Source: JAGDZR01 sp049115695
GTDB taxonomy: Bacteria; Bacteroidota; Bacteroidia; Cytophagales; Cyclobacteriaceae
Assembly: GCA_049115695.1 (NCBI GenBank)
Contig: JAGDZR010000004.1
Location: forward strand, 186,001-250,000
DNA: 64,000 nucleotides
Direction of reading: 5' to 3'
Shown here: in pieces, positions 35,486 to 45,288 of the stretch
Layout: every line of letters begins with the position of its first letter
Numbering within the stretch: the first letter of the stretch is position 1
Made by a program: the position numbers and the translations under genes
The notes under the pieces: generated by a model
Told to the model about the DNA's origin: nothing
Databases searched by the model: none
What the model saw: the letters and a program-made list of their open reading frames with translations, nothing else

Positions 35486-36523
35486 TCAATAGCTACTCTC
35501 ATCAATCTCGACTTTCCCCCAGAATGTCTTATAAACAAATACTGTATAGCTTAGAACCAGTGGTCCTCCGATCGCAACAAAAAACATCATAATTTTCAGT
35601 GTTTTCTCAGATGCTGCAGCAGCATAGATGTCAATATTGTATTGTGGATCAATGGTCGAGAGCAACACATTAGGGTATATCTCAATAGCCGTAAGTACCA
35701 ACAGGAGGCTAATGGTTAGAGAAGAAAAGACGAATGCGTGTCTAAACTTCTTTTTATGTGCCAGTCTTGGAATATTCGCTATGCTTAGAAATGCCAATAT
35801 TGGCAAACCGAAAAGCAACTCGTTCTCCTTCAAATGAGCGGATAGGTGTGGGATGTATAAGAGTGTATAGACAGATGTGATTGAGAAGATAACAATGAAT
35901 GCGATCATACCGTATCGCTGAAGTTTTATCAATTGATCATAGAGAGATCCGTCTGTTTTAAGTAATAAGAATATGGCCCCATGAGACATAAACAAAGTCA
36001 AAGTTGTTGCGCCCAATAGTAAAGAATAAGGATTGAGAAACTCAAAAAAACCGTCTCCCAGGTAATGTTGATCCATGCCTATTTCAAAACCTTGCAGGAC
36101 ATTTCCCAATACAACTCCCAATAGAAAGGCCAGCATCATAGAAGCAATGGAGTATGTGACATCCCATGTTCTTCGCCACCAGCGCATGGGTTCTTTCCCT
36201 CTGAATTCGATGGCAATCGCTCTGAATATCAATGCCATTAGGAAGAGCATAAAAGGAATATACATGACCGATAGCAAGGTTCCATAAACAACGGGAAATC
36301 CAGCGAACAATGCCCCTCCACCAATCACCAACCAGACTTCATTGCCGTCCCATACAGGACCTACAGCGTTTAATGCTATTCTGCGATTCTCATTGGATTT
36401 AAAAAACAAATGCCAGGCTCCCGCACCGAAATCAAAACCATCCAATATGGCATATCCCGAAAAAAGTCCACCAGTGACTAAAAACCACCAGGTCGGATAA
36501 TCAAGTCCAAATAGTGTATCCAT
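35486..36523 (-). CDS. cydB: cytochrome bd oxidase subunit II
   Basis: 345 residues with about eight transmembrane helices. The N-terminal GLDYPTWWFLVTGGLFSGYA followed by DGFDFGAGA, and WDGNEVWLVIGGGALFAGFP (a 20-residue CydB signature), are diagnostic. Together with CydA it reduces oxygen with menaquinol at low oxygen levels. The start overlaps the end of cydA by one base. Confidence 0.96.
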   Translation of the reverse strand: MDTLFGLDYPTWWFLVTGGLFSGYAILDGFDFGAGAWHLFFKSNENRRIALNAVGPVWDGNEVWLVIGGGALFAGFPVVYGTLLSVMYIPFMLFLMALIFRAIAIEFRGKEPMRWWRRTWDVTYSIASMMLAFLLGVVLGNVLQGFEIGMDQHYLGDGFFEFLNPYSLLLGATTLTLFMSHGAIFLLLKTDGSLYDQLIKLQRYGMIAFIVIFSITSVYTLLYIPHLSAHLKENELLFGLPILAFLSIANIPRLAHKKKFRHAFVFSSLTISLLLVLTAIEIYPNVLLSTIDPQYNIDIYAAAASEKTLKIMMFFVAIGGPLVLSYTVFVYKTFWGKVEIDESSY

Positions 36524-37896
36524 CAGTTTGCAAATAGGTTTGATACTTCATTAGAGAATGGTCTGATCTGATCATGTGTCTCGTCATACGGTCCCTTTTT
36601 CACCTTCTTGTTCAGCAAATACAAAAACAACATCAACAACAAAGCATATATAAATGTGAACATGATCAGCGAAAACCATACCTGATTGGCAGTCACTGCC
36701 TGAGACAAGGCATCAGAAGTTCTAAGCAACCCATAAACGACCCAAGGTTGTCGACCCATCTCTGCTGCAAACCAACCCGCTTGATTGGCCACCTGAGGTA
36801 ATATCACCGCCCAGCCAAAAATTACCATCAACCACCTTTGCTCAAACAAATTACCTTTCCACCAATAGAAACATGCAAGCAAGGTTAACCCAATCAGCAT
36901 CATGCCGATCGCAACCATAATATGGTAAAATTGAAAAACAGCATTGATTTGACCAGGTCGGTCTGCAAATTCGAATTGATCCAAACCAATTACTTCTGCT
37001 TCAAAATCCCAGTGTGTCAAAAACGATAAACCTCCCTGTATGGCTAACCCGACGACCTCTTCCTCATCCTGATCGACCCAGCCAAATAAGTACATGTCTC
37101 CAGGGCCAGTCTCAAAATGTCCTTCCATTGCTGCCAGCTTTGCAGGTTGATTGACGGCTACTCCATCTGCTGAGTGGTGTCCAGTAACAAGCTGACTCAG
37201 CGAAAAAACTGTCGCAACAATGAGGGCAATTTTAAATGCCTTCTGAGAAATCTCAACATACCTCCCTTTTGAGAGATAATAACCATGCACACTGAGGACA
37301 AGGAAAGCTCCTGCTAAAAATGCACCAATCCAAACATGTGTCAACCGATCTACACTTGATGGATTGAAGACCATCTCCCAAAAATCTGTGATTTCGGCTC
37401 TCACATTCAATCCTTCACCTACCAGATGATATCCCGCAGGGGTCTGCTGCCAACTATTGGCGATCACAATCCAAACTGCCGAAAACATCGATCCTAAAAA
37501 CACGCCTATTGTGGAGATAAGATGTACTACCGGCTTTACACGATTCCACCCAAACAATAGCACTCCAAGGAATCCACTCTCCAGCGCGAAGGCAAATATC
37601 CCTTCAGCTGCCAGCGCACTGCCGAAAACATCCCCAACAAACTTGGAATAAGTGGCCCAATTGGTCCCAAACTCAAACTCCATGACTATTCCGGTAACAA
37701 CACCTACTCCAAAAGTCAAAGCAAATATTTTGGTCCAGAACCTTGCCAACAACTCGTATTCTTTGTTTTTGGTGAGCACATACCTACTCTCAAAAATGAC
37801 CATAATCAATCCAAGGCCAATACTTAGCGGTGGATAGATGTAGTGAAAAGCAATGGTAAAAGCGAATTGAATACGTGATAAGACTTCAACATCCAT
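36523..37896 (-). CDS. cydA: cytochrome bd oxidase subunit I
   Basis: 457 residues. His18 in AFTIAFHYIYPPLSIGL is the heme b595 ligand, and the family landmarks GVVTGIVMEFEFGTNW, GWFAAEMGRQPWVVYG and the quinol-loop region are present. The Q-loop is short, as in most non-enteric members. No cydX-like small gene was seen. It would work with the FNR-regulated sulfur operon as part of a low-oxygen programme, though no good FNR box was found at cydA. Confidence 0.96.
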   Translation of the reverse strand: MDVEVLSRIQFAFTIAFHYIYPPLSIGLGLIMVIFESRYVLTKNKEYELLARFWTKIFALTFGVGVVTGIVMEFEFGTNWATYSKFVGDVFGSALAAEGIFAFALESGFLGVLLFGWNRVKPVVHLISTIGVFLGSMFSAVWIVIANSWQQTPAGYHLVGEGLNVRAEITDFWEMVFNPSSVDRLTHVWIGAFLAGAFLVLSVHGYYLSKGRYVEISQKAFKIALIVATVFSLSQLVTGHHSADGVAVNQPAKLAAMEGHFETGPGDMYLFGWVDQDEEEVVGLAIQGGLSFLTHWDFEAEVIGLDQFEFADRPGQINAVFQFYHIMVAIGMMLIGLTLLACFYWWKGNLFEQRWLMVIFGWAVILPQVANQAGWFAAEMGRQPWVVYGLLRTSDALSQAVTANQVWFSLIMFTFIYALLLMLFLYLLNKKVKKGPYDETHDQIRPFSNEVSNLFAN

Positions 37897-37910
37897 TGGT
37901 GCTGTATTTT

Positions 37911-37926
37911 ACACTATTGACAGTGT
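37911..37926. promoter_or_regulatory. candidate operator before cydA
   Basis: ACACT-attgac-AGTGT is a perfect 5-bp inverted repeat, 15 bp before the cydA start codon, next to a second TTGACA. It could bind a dimeric regulator; no family is implied. Confidence 0.3.
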
Positions 37927-38017
37927 TTGACAGGGAATAATTACAAACAGCAAATCTAGAATGAAATCATCCCTATGGAAGCAGAATCTAAACTTTTCGC
38001 TATCAGGAAATATCCTA

Positions 38018-38060
38018 AAAAAGCAATGGGCATCCCCTAGATGAGAAAATGCCCATTTGG
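38018..38060 (-). terminator. terminator of the gld-DUF4340 operon
   Basis: AATGGGCAT (38025-38033) and ATGCCCATT (38049-38057) form a 9-bp stem with a 15-nt loop, followed on the minus strand by GCTTTTTTAGG. Confidence 0.55.
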
Positions 38061-38078
38061 AGGTGCTTTTCTTGAAAG

Positions 38079-38984
38079 TTAATTCATCAACTCAGATGGA
38101 CCTTTGAAGACTTTATCAAAAATTTGGTCATCCATCCAAGCTTCGTCTTTATTGGCAGATGATTGCAAAACATACCCCTCCTCTATAGCAATTGCCTCAA
38201 TGCTAATATCAGCCCGATCAGAAAAACTATAGACCACTGACAAGGTTGAAGTTAGATCAGATCTTTCCGCAAATTGTCTACTGGTGATATAGGTAAGATT
38301 CTTAAGGTAGTCAAACATTCGACTGGAGTCTGCCTGAACACCATTTGCATACCAGTTGCCATTTTCCGAAACCAACGTAAAAGCCGAGTCAGTGTAGTTA
38401 AATGAAATTGAGACCAGGCTATCCTTATCAACCCTTGCGATACTGCTATTTCTGAATTCTGATGGGTCTGAGGAAATGCTCATTTTCATGAAATCATCTG
38501 CGACATAGGTATCTGTATCCTCAAATAGTCGCACGTAGGTATAAAACGACCTTTGCCCCTCAACCCCAAATCGACCAAGGATAATGTCCAATGTAGTCTC
38601 ATCTCCTTCCAATACTTTGACCCTGGTACCTGAAGTTTCGTCTACGGAAAAATCCTGCCATTTGTCTGCTGATCGTGAAGCAATTCTAGCAGGTCTCACT
38701 GTTTTAAGGGTAGAGACCAAACTCCTAATGGTTGTATGCATCGCCTTTTTATCCCCATTTTCCGTGCTTACCATCCATTGACCCTCTTTTCGGGTCAGTA
38801 TGGTTGATTGCTCACCTTCAGTTATTTCAAGACTCGTCATACGAGCCGTATCAATTTCAACCAATGTTTCCTTGAAAGACTTACTTCTTGACTTATTGCC
38901 AGTGAACTTGACTACCGCAAACACACCGATCAGTACGGCTAGGACAATGAGTAGTTTAGGTGTATTGAGTTTCATCATGATCAA
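38079..38984 (-). CDS. DUF4340 domain-containing protein
   Basis: 301 residues with one N-terminal transmembrane helix (about 10-26) and an extracytoplasmic domain of repeated beta-rich units typical of DUF4340 (EEGYVLQSS and REGQWMVST-like stretches). DUF4340 proteins are regularly encoded after GldG-type ABC genes, and here the start overlaps gldG by 4 bp. It is probably an accessory part of the same ABC complex. Confidence 0.85.
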   Translation of the reverse strand: MIMMKLNTPKLLIVLAVLIGVFAVVKFTGNKSRSKSFKETLVEIDTARMTSLEITEGEQSTILTRKEGQWMVSTENGDKKAMHTTIRSLVSTLKTVRPARIASRSADKWQDFSVDETSGTRVKVLEGDETTLDIILGRFGVEGQRSFYTYVRLFEDTDTYVADDFMKMSISSDPSEFRNSSIARVDKDSLVSISFNYTDSAFTLVSENGNWYANGVQADSSRMFDYLKNLTYITSRQFAERSDLTSTLSVVYSFSDRADISIEAIAIEEGYVLQSSANKDEAWMDDQIFDKVFKGPSELMN

Positions 38985-40495
38985 TTATAATTTCCTTGTA
39001 ACCATCTCTGACGCTTTCGCTGTGATGCAGTGCGTCTGACAAATGCATAAACCAGCAACAACACGATTGGCGCAAATACATTACCATACTTCAACAAATT
39101 CTTAGAGCTGTCCTCGACAGCATCCAGTGGACGACTGGTTACCCCTTTAGTCCTCAATTCATTAAGGCCTGTGTCATCAGATAGCCAATCTACCGCATTT
39201 GCGGCTAGGTTGACATTATCAGGACTCAGCTGTTGCATTTGTTGTCCTTCACCGTTGACTAAAAACTGTCCATTGGTAATGACCACCAATTTTCCATTTC
39301 CTGTCCCTATACCTTCTACTGATGCTGCTACCACCTGACCTCCCTGGGTGAAATCACTCTCAGTCCATTTCTTCTGAATATCAATGTAAACTGGTGGGGC
39401 TTGCAAGCCTGACATCTCGGAACTGAATGCCAATCCCTTCACAGACAATGAGCTATCCTGATTGATAATGGCCAAAGGACTTGTAAATGGTAACATTACA
39501 CCCTCTAACCCTCCAGTAATGGAATGATCTGCGAATGTGGTGATCTGAGGAAAATATGGAAACTCAACTTGAGTGTTCATGGTAAAAAAGCCCGATCGTT
39601 GTTGTACGGTAACGCCCGCACACTGAGCATCTATCACAAACTGATCTCCCAGGGCCAGCCCCTTTGTTCCCAACCAACTGGCAATACCAATATCATTGGC
39701 TTTTGAAAGCATAGAGGTCTGCAAATTTCCGGTCACATTACTATGTGCCAGAAACAGCTTTCCTCCATTTCCCAGATATCTGTCCAACTTTGACAAATCA
39801 TATGGTGCAATGGTATCTGACGGGCTCACCCATATCAAACTGCGATAGTAGGCTGGCACTGCTGATGTATCCTTAATATTGAATGGCTCAACATCATAGA
39901 GTACACTCAACTGTTGAAGCAACTGAGGAAATTGCTGAATAGCTGGCTCTCCATATCCTTGAATCATACCCACCTTGGGCTTGTCCATCACTGCGATTTT
40001 CTTAATGGAAGTGGTCAGGTCATATTCCATAGATGCTCCAGGCTGTACCATTGGAATTACTTCGGTCCGATCTCCAGACTTAAATACCAGCCCCATAAAG
40101 GCTTGTAACTGCTGACGCTGATCATTCTCCACCACTTGAATACTGACCGGTGCAATGCCATTCTGCATAGCTTCCTGCTTCAGTTCTTCACTTTCATTGG
40201 GATTGACAAACTCAAATACAACATTGCCATTGGATCTGTCCTCATACTCGATCAGCTGATCAAGTAAATCTGTTCTCACATAGGCCATTTGAGGTGGAAG
40301 GTCTTCCGTGAAATATGCTTTTATAGCAATGACATCTTCCAGGTTTTCAAGCACATTCTCAGTAGCATTGCTCAACGTATATCGTTGGTCTTCTGTAAAA
40401 TCCAAACGGAAATATGCGCTATTGGAAATCATGTTGATGACCACAACAATCGCGACCACTACCAACAGTTGTATGAATATTTTTGATTTCTTCAT
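38981..40495 (-). CDS. gldG: gliding motility ABC transporter auxiliary protein GldG
   Basis: 504 residues with a transmembrane helix at each end (about 8-25 and 470-488). The IFT52/GldG-like extracytoplasmic domain between them includes DFTEDQRYTLSNAT and KVGMIQGYGEPA. It is the third gene of gldA-gldF-gldG and is needed for gliding in flavobacteria. The gldF and gldG coding regions are separated by 11 bp. Confidence 0.93.
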   Translation of the reverse strand: MKKSKIFIQLLVVVAIVVVINMISNSAYFRLDFTEDQRYTLSNATENVLENLEDVIAIKAYFTEDLPPQMAYVRTDLLDQLIEYEDRSNGNVVFEFVNPNESEELKQEAMQNGIAPVSIQVVENDQRQQLQAFMGLVFKSGDRTEVIPMVQPGASMEYDLTTSIKKIAVMDKPKVGMIQGYGEPAIQQFPQLLQQLSVLYDVEPFNIKDTSAVPAYYRSLIWVSPSDTIAPYDLSKLDRYLGNGGKLFLAHSNVTGNLQTSMLSKANDIGIASWLGTKGLALGDQFVIDAQCAGVTVQQRSGFFTMNTQVEFPYFPQITTFADHSITGGLEGVMLPFTSPLAIINQDSSLSVKGLAFSSEMSGLQAPPVYIDIQKKWTESDFTQGGQVVAASVEGIGTGNGKLVVITNGQFLVNGEGQQMQQLSPDNVNLAANAVDWLSDDTGLNELRTKGVTSRPLDAVEDSSKNLLKYGNVFAPIVLLLVYAFVRRTASQRKRQRWLQGNYN

Positions 40496-40506
40496 CTTTC
40501 TCTGAT

Positions 40507-41232
40507 TTAGGATTGCCAGTTACGTTTAGACAGCATGGTCTGAGATAATAATAACCCCAACACAATTACTGATAGGAAATAAATCATATCCCGACTGTCA
40601 ATCACCCCTCGACTCAACGAATCGAAATGAGCTCTCAAACTGAGATAATTGAAAATTGATCCAAGCGTTCCCGCGAAAGTCCCCCCAATCACATCAAAAA
40701 GTAGTTGGAAGAAAATTCCGATGAACAAGGCAATCAGAAAAGCCACAATTTGATTAGTAGTCAAACTACTGGCAAACAAACCGATTGAGATATATGCACC
40801 CGAAAGAAACAACAAACCCAGATACCCACCGATTACTGCTCCATCGTCAATATTACCCAACTGACTGATCGTATAGTAATAGGGTAATGTGCACACCAAT
40901 GCTATGGCAACAAGCACCAGACAAGCGAGAAACTTGCCGAGCACAATTTGACCATCAGTAACAGCTTTAGTGATCAATAGTTCAATTGTTCCTGCCCGGT
41001 TTTCCTCCGCAATCATCTTCATGGTCAAGGCAGGTATGAAAAAGAACAGCGACCAAAATGCAATGCCAAAAAAGACATCCAGACTTGCCTGTCCCATCAT
41101 AAAGATATTCGACCCTACGATCCAGGTAAACAAACCGCTCAATCCCAGAAACAGGATGATCATGACATATGCAGTCAGCGAATCAAAAAATGACGCCAAC
41201 TCTCGTTTCGTTATTATCCAAACTTTGTTCAT
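40507..41232 (-). CDS. gldF: gliding motility ABC transporter permease GldF
   Basis: 241 residues with six hydrophobic helices, a member of the ABC-2 permease family; the N-terminal MNKVWIITKRELASFFDSLT and the MIAEENRAGTIELLITK segment match GldF. It lies between gldA (4 bp gap) and gldG. Forms the membrane part of the GldAFG complex. Confidence 0.93.
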   Translation of the reverse strand: MNKVWIITKRELASFFDSLTAYVMIILFLGLSGLFTWIVGSNIFMMGQASLDVFFGIAFWSLFFFIPALTMKMIAEENRAGTIELLITKAVTDGQIVLGKFLACLVLVAIALVCTLPYYYTISQLGNIDDGAVIGGYLGLLFLSGAYISIGLFASSLTTNQIVAFLIALFIGIFFQLLFDVIGGTFAGTLGSIFNYLSLRAHFDSLSRGVIDSRDMIYFLSVIVLGLLLSQTMLSKRNWQS

Positions 41233-41236
41233 TGCA

Positions 41237-42157
41237 TCAATTGGTTAATTCTCTAAATACATCCTCAAGTTGTGTTTCAACTCCTGTCATCTCCATGAGG
41301 TACCATTTTTTGCTTACGCATAGATCAAAAACGGCTTTTCTCGAGCTATTATCAGGTTTTGACTGAATGCTAAATCCTCCAGTTTTACCTTCAATTTGAC
41401 TCACCTTCTCAACGGTGGCAAGTCCGAGCAATGCTTTCTCTATTTCGCCTTCGCCCTCTATGTTGATGGTAAGTAATTCCTGCCCTTGCGCCTGCTGACG
41501 CAATGTCTGTGATGTTCCATCAGCCGCAATTCTACCGCGATTGATAATCAAAATCCGATCACATGTTGCTTCCACCTCAGACAGAATATGAGAACTAAGA
41601 ATCACTGTTTTTTCCTTTCCAAGCTCTTTGATCAGCTTTCGGATTTCAACAATCTGATTGGGATCTAATCCTGTGGTTGGTTCGTCAAGGATCAATATTT
41701 CTGGATCATGAATCATCGCCTGGGCAAGCCCTACGCGCTGACGATATCCTTTTGACAGCTCATTAATGTTTTTATGCTTTTCTCTATCTAGTCCACATAA
41801 GTCAATCATTTTCCCAATCCGTGAAGAGATTTTTGACTTCTGTACACCCTGAATTTCGGCACTAAACCCTAAATAGTCTACAATAGACATGTCCATATAG
41901 AGCGGATTGTTTTCCGGGAGATACCCGATTTTCTTTTTGATGGATTCTGGATCTGCATGTATCGAAATACCATCGAGCTTTATATCTCCTCCAGTTGGAG
42001 CCATAAAGCAGGTGATCATTTTCATGGTCGTGCTCTTACCGGCACCATTTGGCCCCAGAAATCCTACTACCTCACCTGTTTTGATCTCGAATGATATGTC
42101 GTTTACAGCCTTTTGCTCACCGTATTTTTTAGTGAGATTTTCAACTACTATCGCCAT
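41237..42157 (-). CDS. gldA: gliding motility ABC transporter ATP-binding protein GldA
   Basis: 306 residues. Walker A is GPNGAGKSTT (about 35-44), the signature motif is a slightly degenerate LSKGYRQRVGLAQA, Walker B is ILILDEPTTGLD and the switch His is in SSHIL. The C-terminal extension of about 80 residues is typical of GldA. It is the first gene of the operon. GldA is linked to gliding motility in Flavobacterium; here the assignment rests also on the following gldF and gldG. Confidence 0.93.
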   Translation of the reverse strand: MAIVVENLTKKYGEQKAVNDISFEIKTGEVVGFLGPNGAGKSTTMKMITCFMAPTGGDIKLDGISIHADPESIKKKIGYLPENNPLYMDMSIVDYLGFSAEIQGVQKSKISSRIGKMIDLCGLDREKHKNINELSKGYRQRVGLAQAMIHDPEILILDEPTTGLDPNQIVEIRKLIKELGKEKTVILSSHILSEVEATCDRILIINRGRIAADGTSQTLRQQAQGQELLTINIEGEGEIEKALLGLATVEKVSQIEGKTGGFSIQSKPDNSSRKAVFDLCVSKKWYLMEMTGVETQLEDVFRELTN

Positions 42158-42218
42158 TGCTTTCTTTATTGATTGAATTGATCAATTCGCATTCAAAATT
42201 CAACTTTTTACTGCCCGC

Positions 42219-42375
42219 AATGATAAAATTTGATGAAAAATTTCAGAAAAAAGTCGGTGTTAAAATGTGTTAAAATTCTGTATGTCTTAAAATGTAAATC
42301 AATATGTAAAATACACGGCAGGTTGAGCGCAGCATTATCTCATTGATTTAATATTGGTCCTCACAACACTTTACA
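42219..42375. repeat. duplicated intergenic tract, copy A
   Basis: Starts at AATGATAAAATT and ends at CACTTTACA. It shares many blocks with copy B at 45289-45430, such as TTAAAATGTGTTAA, GTCTTAAAATGTAAATCAA, AATACACGG and TTAATATTGGT. Copy B directly precedes the start of a secreted-protein gene, which suggests this is an upstream regulatory region; copy A precedes a decayed reading frame. Confidence 0.7.
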
Positions 42376-42387
42376 TCAAATAGCAGG

Positions 42388-42735
42388 GGTTTTGACAATG
42401 ATCTGGTCTTTGGCATGGAAGTTCAGCTCAATCAGCCTTTTGGTAGCTTTAAAAACGTCAGTAATCCCGCCAATGCAATCAGTGCTTAGCCATCAGTTCA
42501 GTCCAACTTTGCTCGGATCATCAGTTTCTAATACTTCGGATGCACACTTTTTGGATGGACTTTTAATTACGCTACTGACTTTGGAAGCAAGAGAGACAAG
42601 ATTCATTATTTCTTGCCCGAAGATCAATCATTGTTTTATGGCTTTTGAGAGCCAATAAGTGCAAGCGTTCAATATTTTAATGTTCATGAATTGCGCCTGG
42701 TTGATGGGACATTTCTTTTGACCGATTATTTATAA
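42388..42735 (+). pseudogene. decayed coding remnant, outer-membrane-protein-like
   Basis: Two broken frames give protein-like text: GFDNDLVFGMEVQLNQPFGS then a stop at 42487, and, in another frame from 42532, YFGCTLFGWTFNYATDFGSK, continuing to a stop at 42646 and on to 42735. Alternating aromatic and polar residues resemble strands of an outer-membrane barrel. At least one frameshift and two stops are present. No family could be named, and chance open stretches cannot be ruled out. The rest of 42158-42795 holds the repeat above and the presumed promoter of the next gene. Confidence 0.35.
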
Positions 42736-42795
42736 CAGGTAATTGAAATCTCATCAAATCTGTTTTAATTTATTTCTCCCAAACCAATTAGTTAA

Positions 42796-44802
42796 ATGAA
42801 TCGACTTTTAAAGGAACTGAATAGAAGGAATGTCATAAAAGCATCTCTTTCTTACATCGCCTTGTCCTGGATGTTCCTTGAAGCAGCTGACATCATCTTT
42901 CCCATTCTCGGTCTTACAGCCAATCAGTTAAAAATCTTGTTGATCGCATTGACCGTTGGTTTCCCAGTCTGGGTAGTTTTTGCCTACGTATTCGAATGGA
43001 CCCCACAGGGATTCAGGAAAACGGACGAGATAGCAGAGGAAGACTCCATCAATCAAAAAACGTCCCATCGGCTCAACAGGTATATCATAGCCGGGCTGTC
43101 CATAGCCGTTGTACTCCTCGTTTCCGATCGGTTATTTAATATTTCCGGATACGCGGAGGTCAAAAACATGGAAAGGTCCATCGCTGTGCTGCCTTTTGAA
43201 AACCTAAGTAATGACGAAGACCAAAACTATTTCAGTGAAGGATTGACTGATGACATTCTTACACAATTGACCAAAATCCAGAAGTTTCGCGTACTTTCAA
43301 AAAATGCGACCATGGCTTACCATCCTTCTAAGTATTCCATCACCGACTTTGGTAGTGAATTGGGTGTCAACATGATTTTACAGGGAAAAGTACAGAAACA
43401 AGGTGATCAATTACGCGTATCTGTGACCCTGGTCAATACAGAAAATGGGACAAACATTTGGGCGGAAAGTTTTGATGGATCCATGGAAGATCTTTTCCAG
43501 ATCCAGAGAGAGGTGGCACTGTCCATTGCCCAGTTATTAAGGACCAGTATCAGTTCTGATGAAGCCTCAGAATTAAACAAACAACCCACTAATAACATAA
43601 AAGCCTATCAGATATATCAACAGGCCAGGTATTATATCAATCGGCCTCATTTTAATAAGGAGGAATGGCTGTTCGCCATCGACTATTTGCAAGAGGCTAT
43701 CCGTCACGACTCCAGTTTCGCTGATGCCTATGCCCTATTGACACTATGTCACTCAAGATTGTATTTTCTAAAAATGGATAGCACAGTAGCACACAAAGAA
43801 TTTGCTTCCAACTATGCTGAAAAGGCGATTGGTTTAAACAATCAAGACACAAAGGTGAAATTGGCACTCGGGTATTACAACCTTTGGGTGCAAAATGATA
43901 AGCTCACTGCGTTATCCTATTTTGAAGATGCCTTACAGAAAGCACCTAATGATATCGACCTGCTCATTGCCCTATCAAGACTCTATGAAGCCAAAGGAGA
44001 CTGGAGAAACTATATGGCTGTGGCTGAAGATGCCTATATCTATCACCCCCTGGACCTGGGCACCATCTCTAACTTGGGTTTTGGTCATTTTTTCATTAGA
44101 GAATTTGATAGTTCCATCGCTTTATTTGAAAAAGGAAATACCATAGATCCAACTGCTGATTGGAACCATATCGCAATCGTGCTCAACCTTATAAGCAAAT
44201 CGGGTGTATCGGATGATTCCTGGAAAAATGCCAATCGCATGAACAAAAACCACAGCTGGTTTACTTTCACACAATACATCCAATTTTTACACAGCAAATC
44301 GTATCAAGCGGGCATTGAATTTTTCGAAAATCAACCGGCAGGCATCAACAATAAATCTTATTTCAGAACCCAGTCATTGGCGATGGCCATCTTGCAGGAA
44401 GGATCAGGACAACCAGATCTTGCAAAGAAGAACTATGAAAGGGCGGTAACGGAAATTGAAGCACTGCTACTTACAGAGCCTGAAAATGACCGATTTCATA
44501 GTGCCTATGGCTTGGCTTTGTCGGGAGTGGGTAGACATCAAGAAGCCATTGCCGCAGCAACCAGGGCGACAGAACTCCTTTCACTTTCGAAGAACGCGTT
44601 TTACGGCATTCAACCGATGGTTGATTTATCCCTGGTTTATATCAAGGCCGGTAAGCACGATAAAGCTTTTGAGTTATTAGCAGGCATTCTCTCCAAACCC
44701 GGACATTTTCATCCCAAATGGGTGGTCAACGACTATCGATTTGATCCATTGAAATCTGATCCACGTTATCAATCATTGATCAATACCTCTTTGAATTTTT
44801 AA
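42796..44802 (+). CDS. TolB-like/FlgO domain protein with TPR repeats
   Basis: 668 residues. The N-terminus MNRLLKELNRRNVIKASLSY leads into a cytoplasmic tail and two to three transmembrane helices (about 15-70 and 95-115). The extracytoplasmic part begins with a TolB/FlgO-like domain (SIAVLPFENLSNDEDQNYFS, about 135-255) and continues with TPR repeats to the end. It is a relative of the C-terminal two thirds of the cyclase at 359-2650, but a helical membrane segment replaces the cyclase. Function in Bacteroidota is unknown; probably an adaptor for signalling or envelope tasks. Confidence 0.8.
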   Translation: MNRLLKELNRRNVIKASLSYIALSWMFLEAADIIFPILGLTANQLKILLIALTVGFPVWVVFAYVFEWTPQGFRKTDEIAEEDSINQKTSHRLNRYIIAGLSIAVVLLVSDRLFNISGYAEVKNMERSIAVLPFENLSNDEDQNYFSEGLTDDILTQLTKIQKFRVLSKNATMAYHPSKYSITDFGSELGVNMILQGKVQKQGDQLRVSVTLVNTENGTNIWAESFDGSMEDLFQIQREVALSIAQLLRTSISSDEASELNKQPTNNIKAYQIYQQARYYINRPHFNKEEWLFAIDYLQEAIRHDSSFADAYALLTLCHSRLYFLKMDSTVAHKEFASNYAEKAIGLNNQDTKVKLALGYYNLWVQNDKLTALSYFEDALQKAPNDIDLLIALSRLYEAKGDWRNYMAVAEDAYIYHPLDLGTISNLGFGHFFIREFDSSIALFEKGNTIDPTADWNHIAIVLNLISKSGVSDDSWKNANRMNKNHSWFTFTQYIQFLHSKSYQAGIEFFENQPAGINNKSYFRTQSLAMAILQEGSGQPDLAKKNYERAVTEIEALLLTEPENDRFHSAYGLALSGVGRHQEAIAAATRATELLSLSKNAFYGIQPMVDLSLVYIKAGKHDKAFELLAGILSKPGHFHPKWVVNDYRFDPLKSDPRYQSLINTSLNF

Positions 44803-44987
44803 TTTCCCCTAACAAACTTATCATTTAACTGGCAGACATAACTCTGGATTTGCACAATACAAGCACAGCCAAAGATCACTCGCTCTGCCAGTAACCAGGT
44901 CGAATATGCTATTTAAAATGACCTATCACTTTTTATTTTGATCGATACAATTTCTTCTCTAAATTTCATAAAACAAAAACCGTAAAT

Positions 44988-45230
44988 ATGAAAAAAGTAG
45001 GCAGAAATGACCCTTGCCCTTGCGGCAGTGGCAAGAAATACAAGGACTGCCATTTATCAAATGAGAAGACCAAAGAACTCAGCAATAAATCGCTCTTCTA
45101 TATTGCGTTACTTATTGCTCTTTTGGCTATTGCGGGATATGGGGTTTATACATCTCAAGAATCCAGCAGACCTGATGGACCGGCACCAGCAGGAAAGGTC
45201 TGGTCTGAGGAACATGGACATTACCATTAA
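44988..45230 (+). CDS. membrane-anchored SEC-C motif protein
   Basis: 80 residues. The N-terminus carries a full SEC-C zinc motif, RNDPCPCGSGKKYKDCH (C-x-C-x8-C-H), as found at the end of SecA, followed by a linker, one transmembrane helix (about 36-52) and a short exterior tail ending in EEHGHYH. The motif would sit on the cytoplasmic face. Its role is unknown; a contact with the SecA/SecB system or the ribosome is only a guess. Confidence 0.85.
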   Translation: MKKVGRNDPCPCGSGKKYKDCHLSNEKTKELSNKSLFYIALLIALLAIAGYGVYTSQESSRPDGPAPAGKVWSEEHGHYH

Positions 45231-45288
45231 ATGTATGAGTTTACTATCAGTTAAAAGCACATTTTATCGATAGGAAATTCTCCATTCT

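Noticed and set aside
44828..44892. 9-bp inverted repeat ACTGGCAGA ... TCTGCCAGT
   Set aside because: Arms are separated by 47 nt, with no T-run and no clear placement; could be chance.
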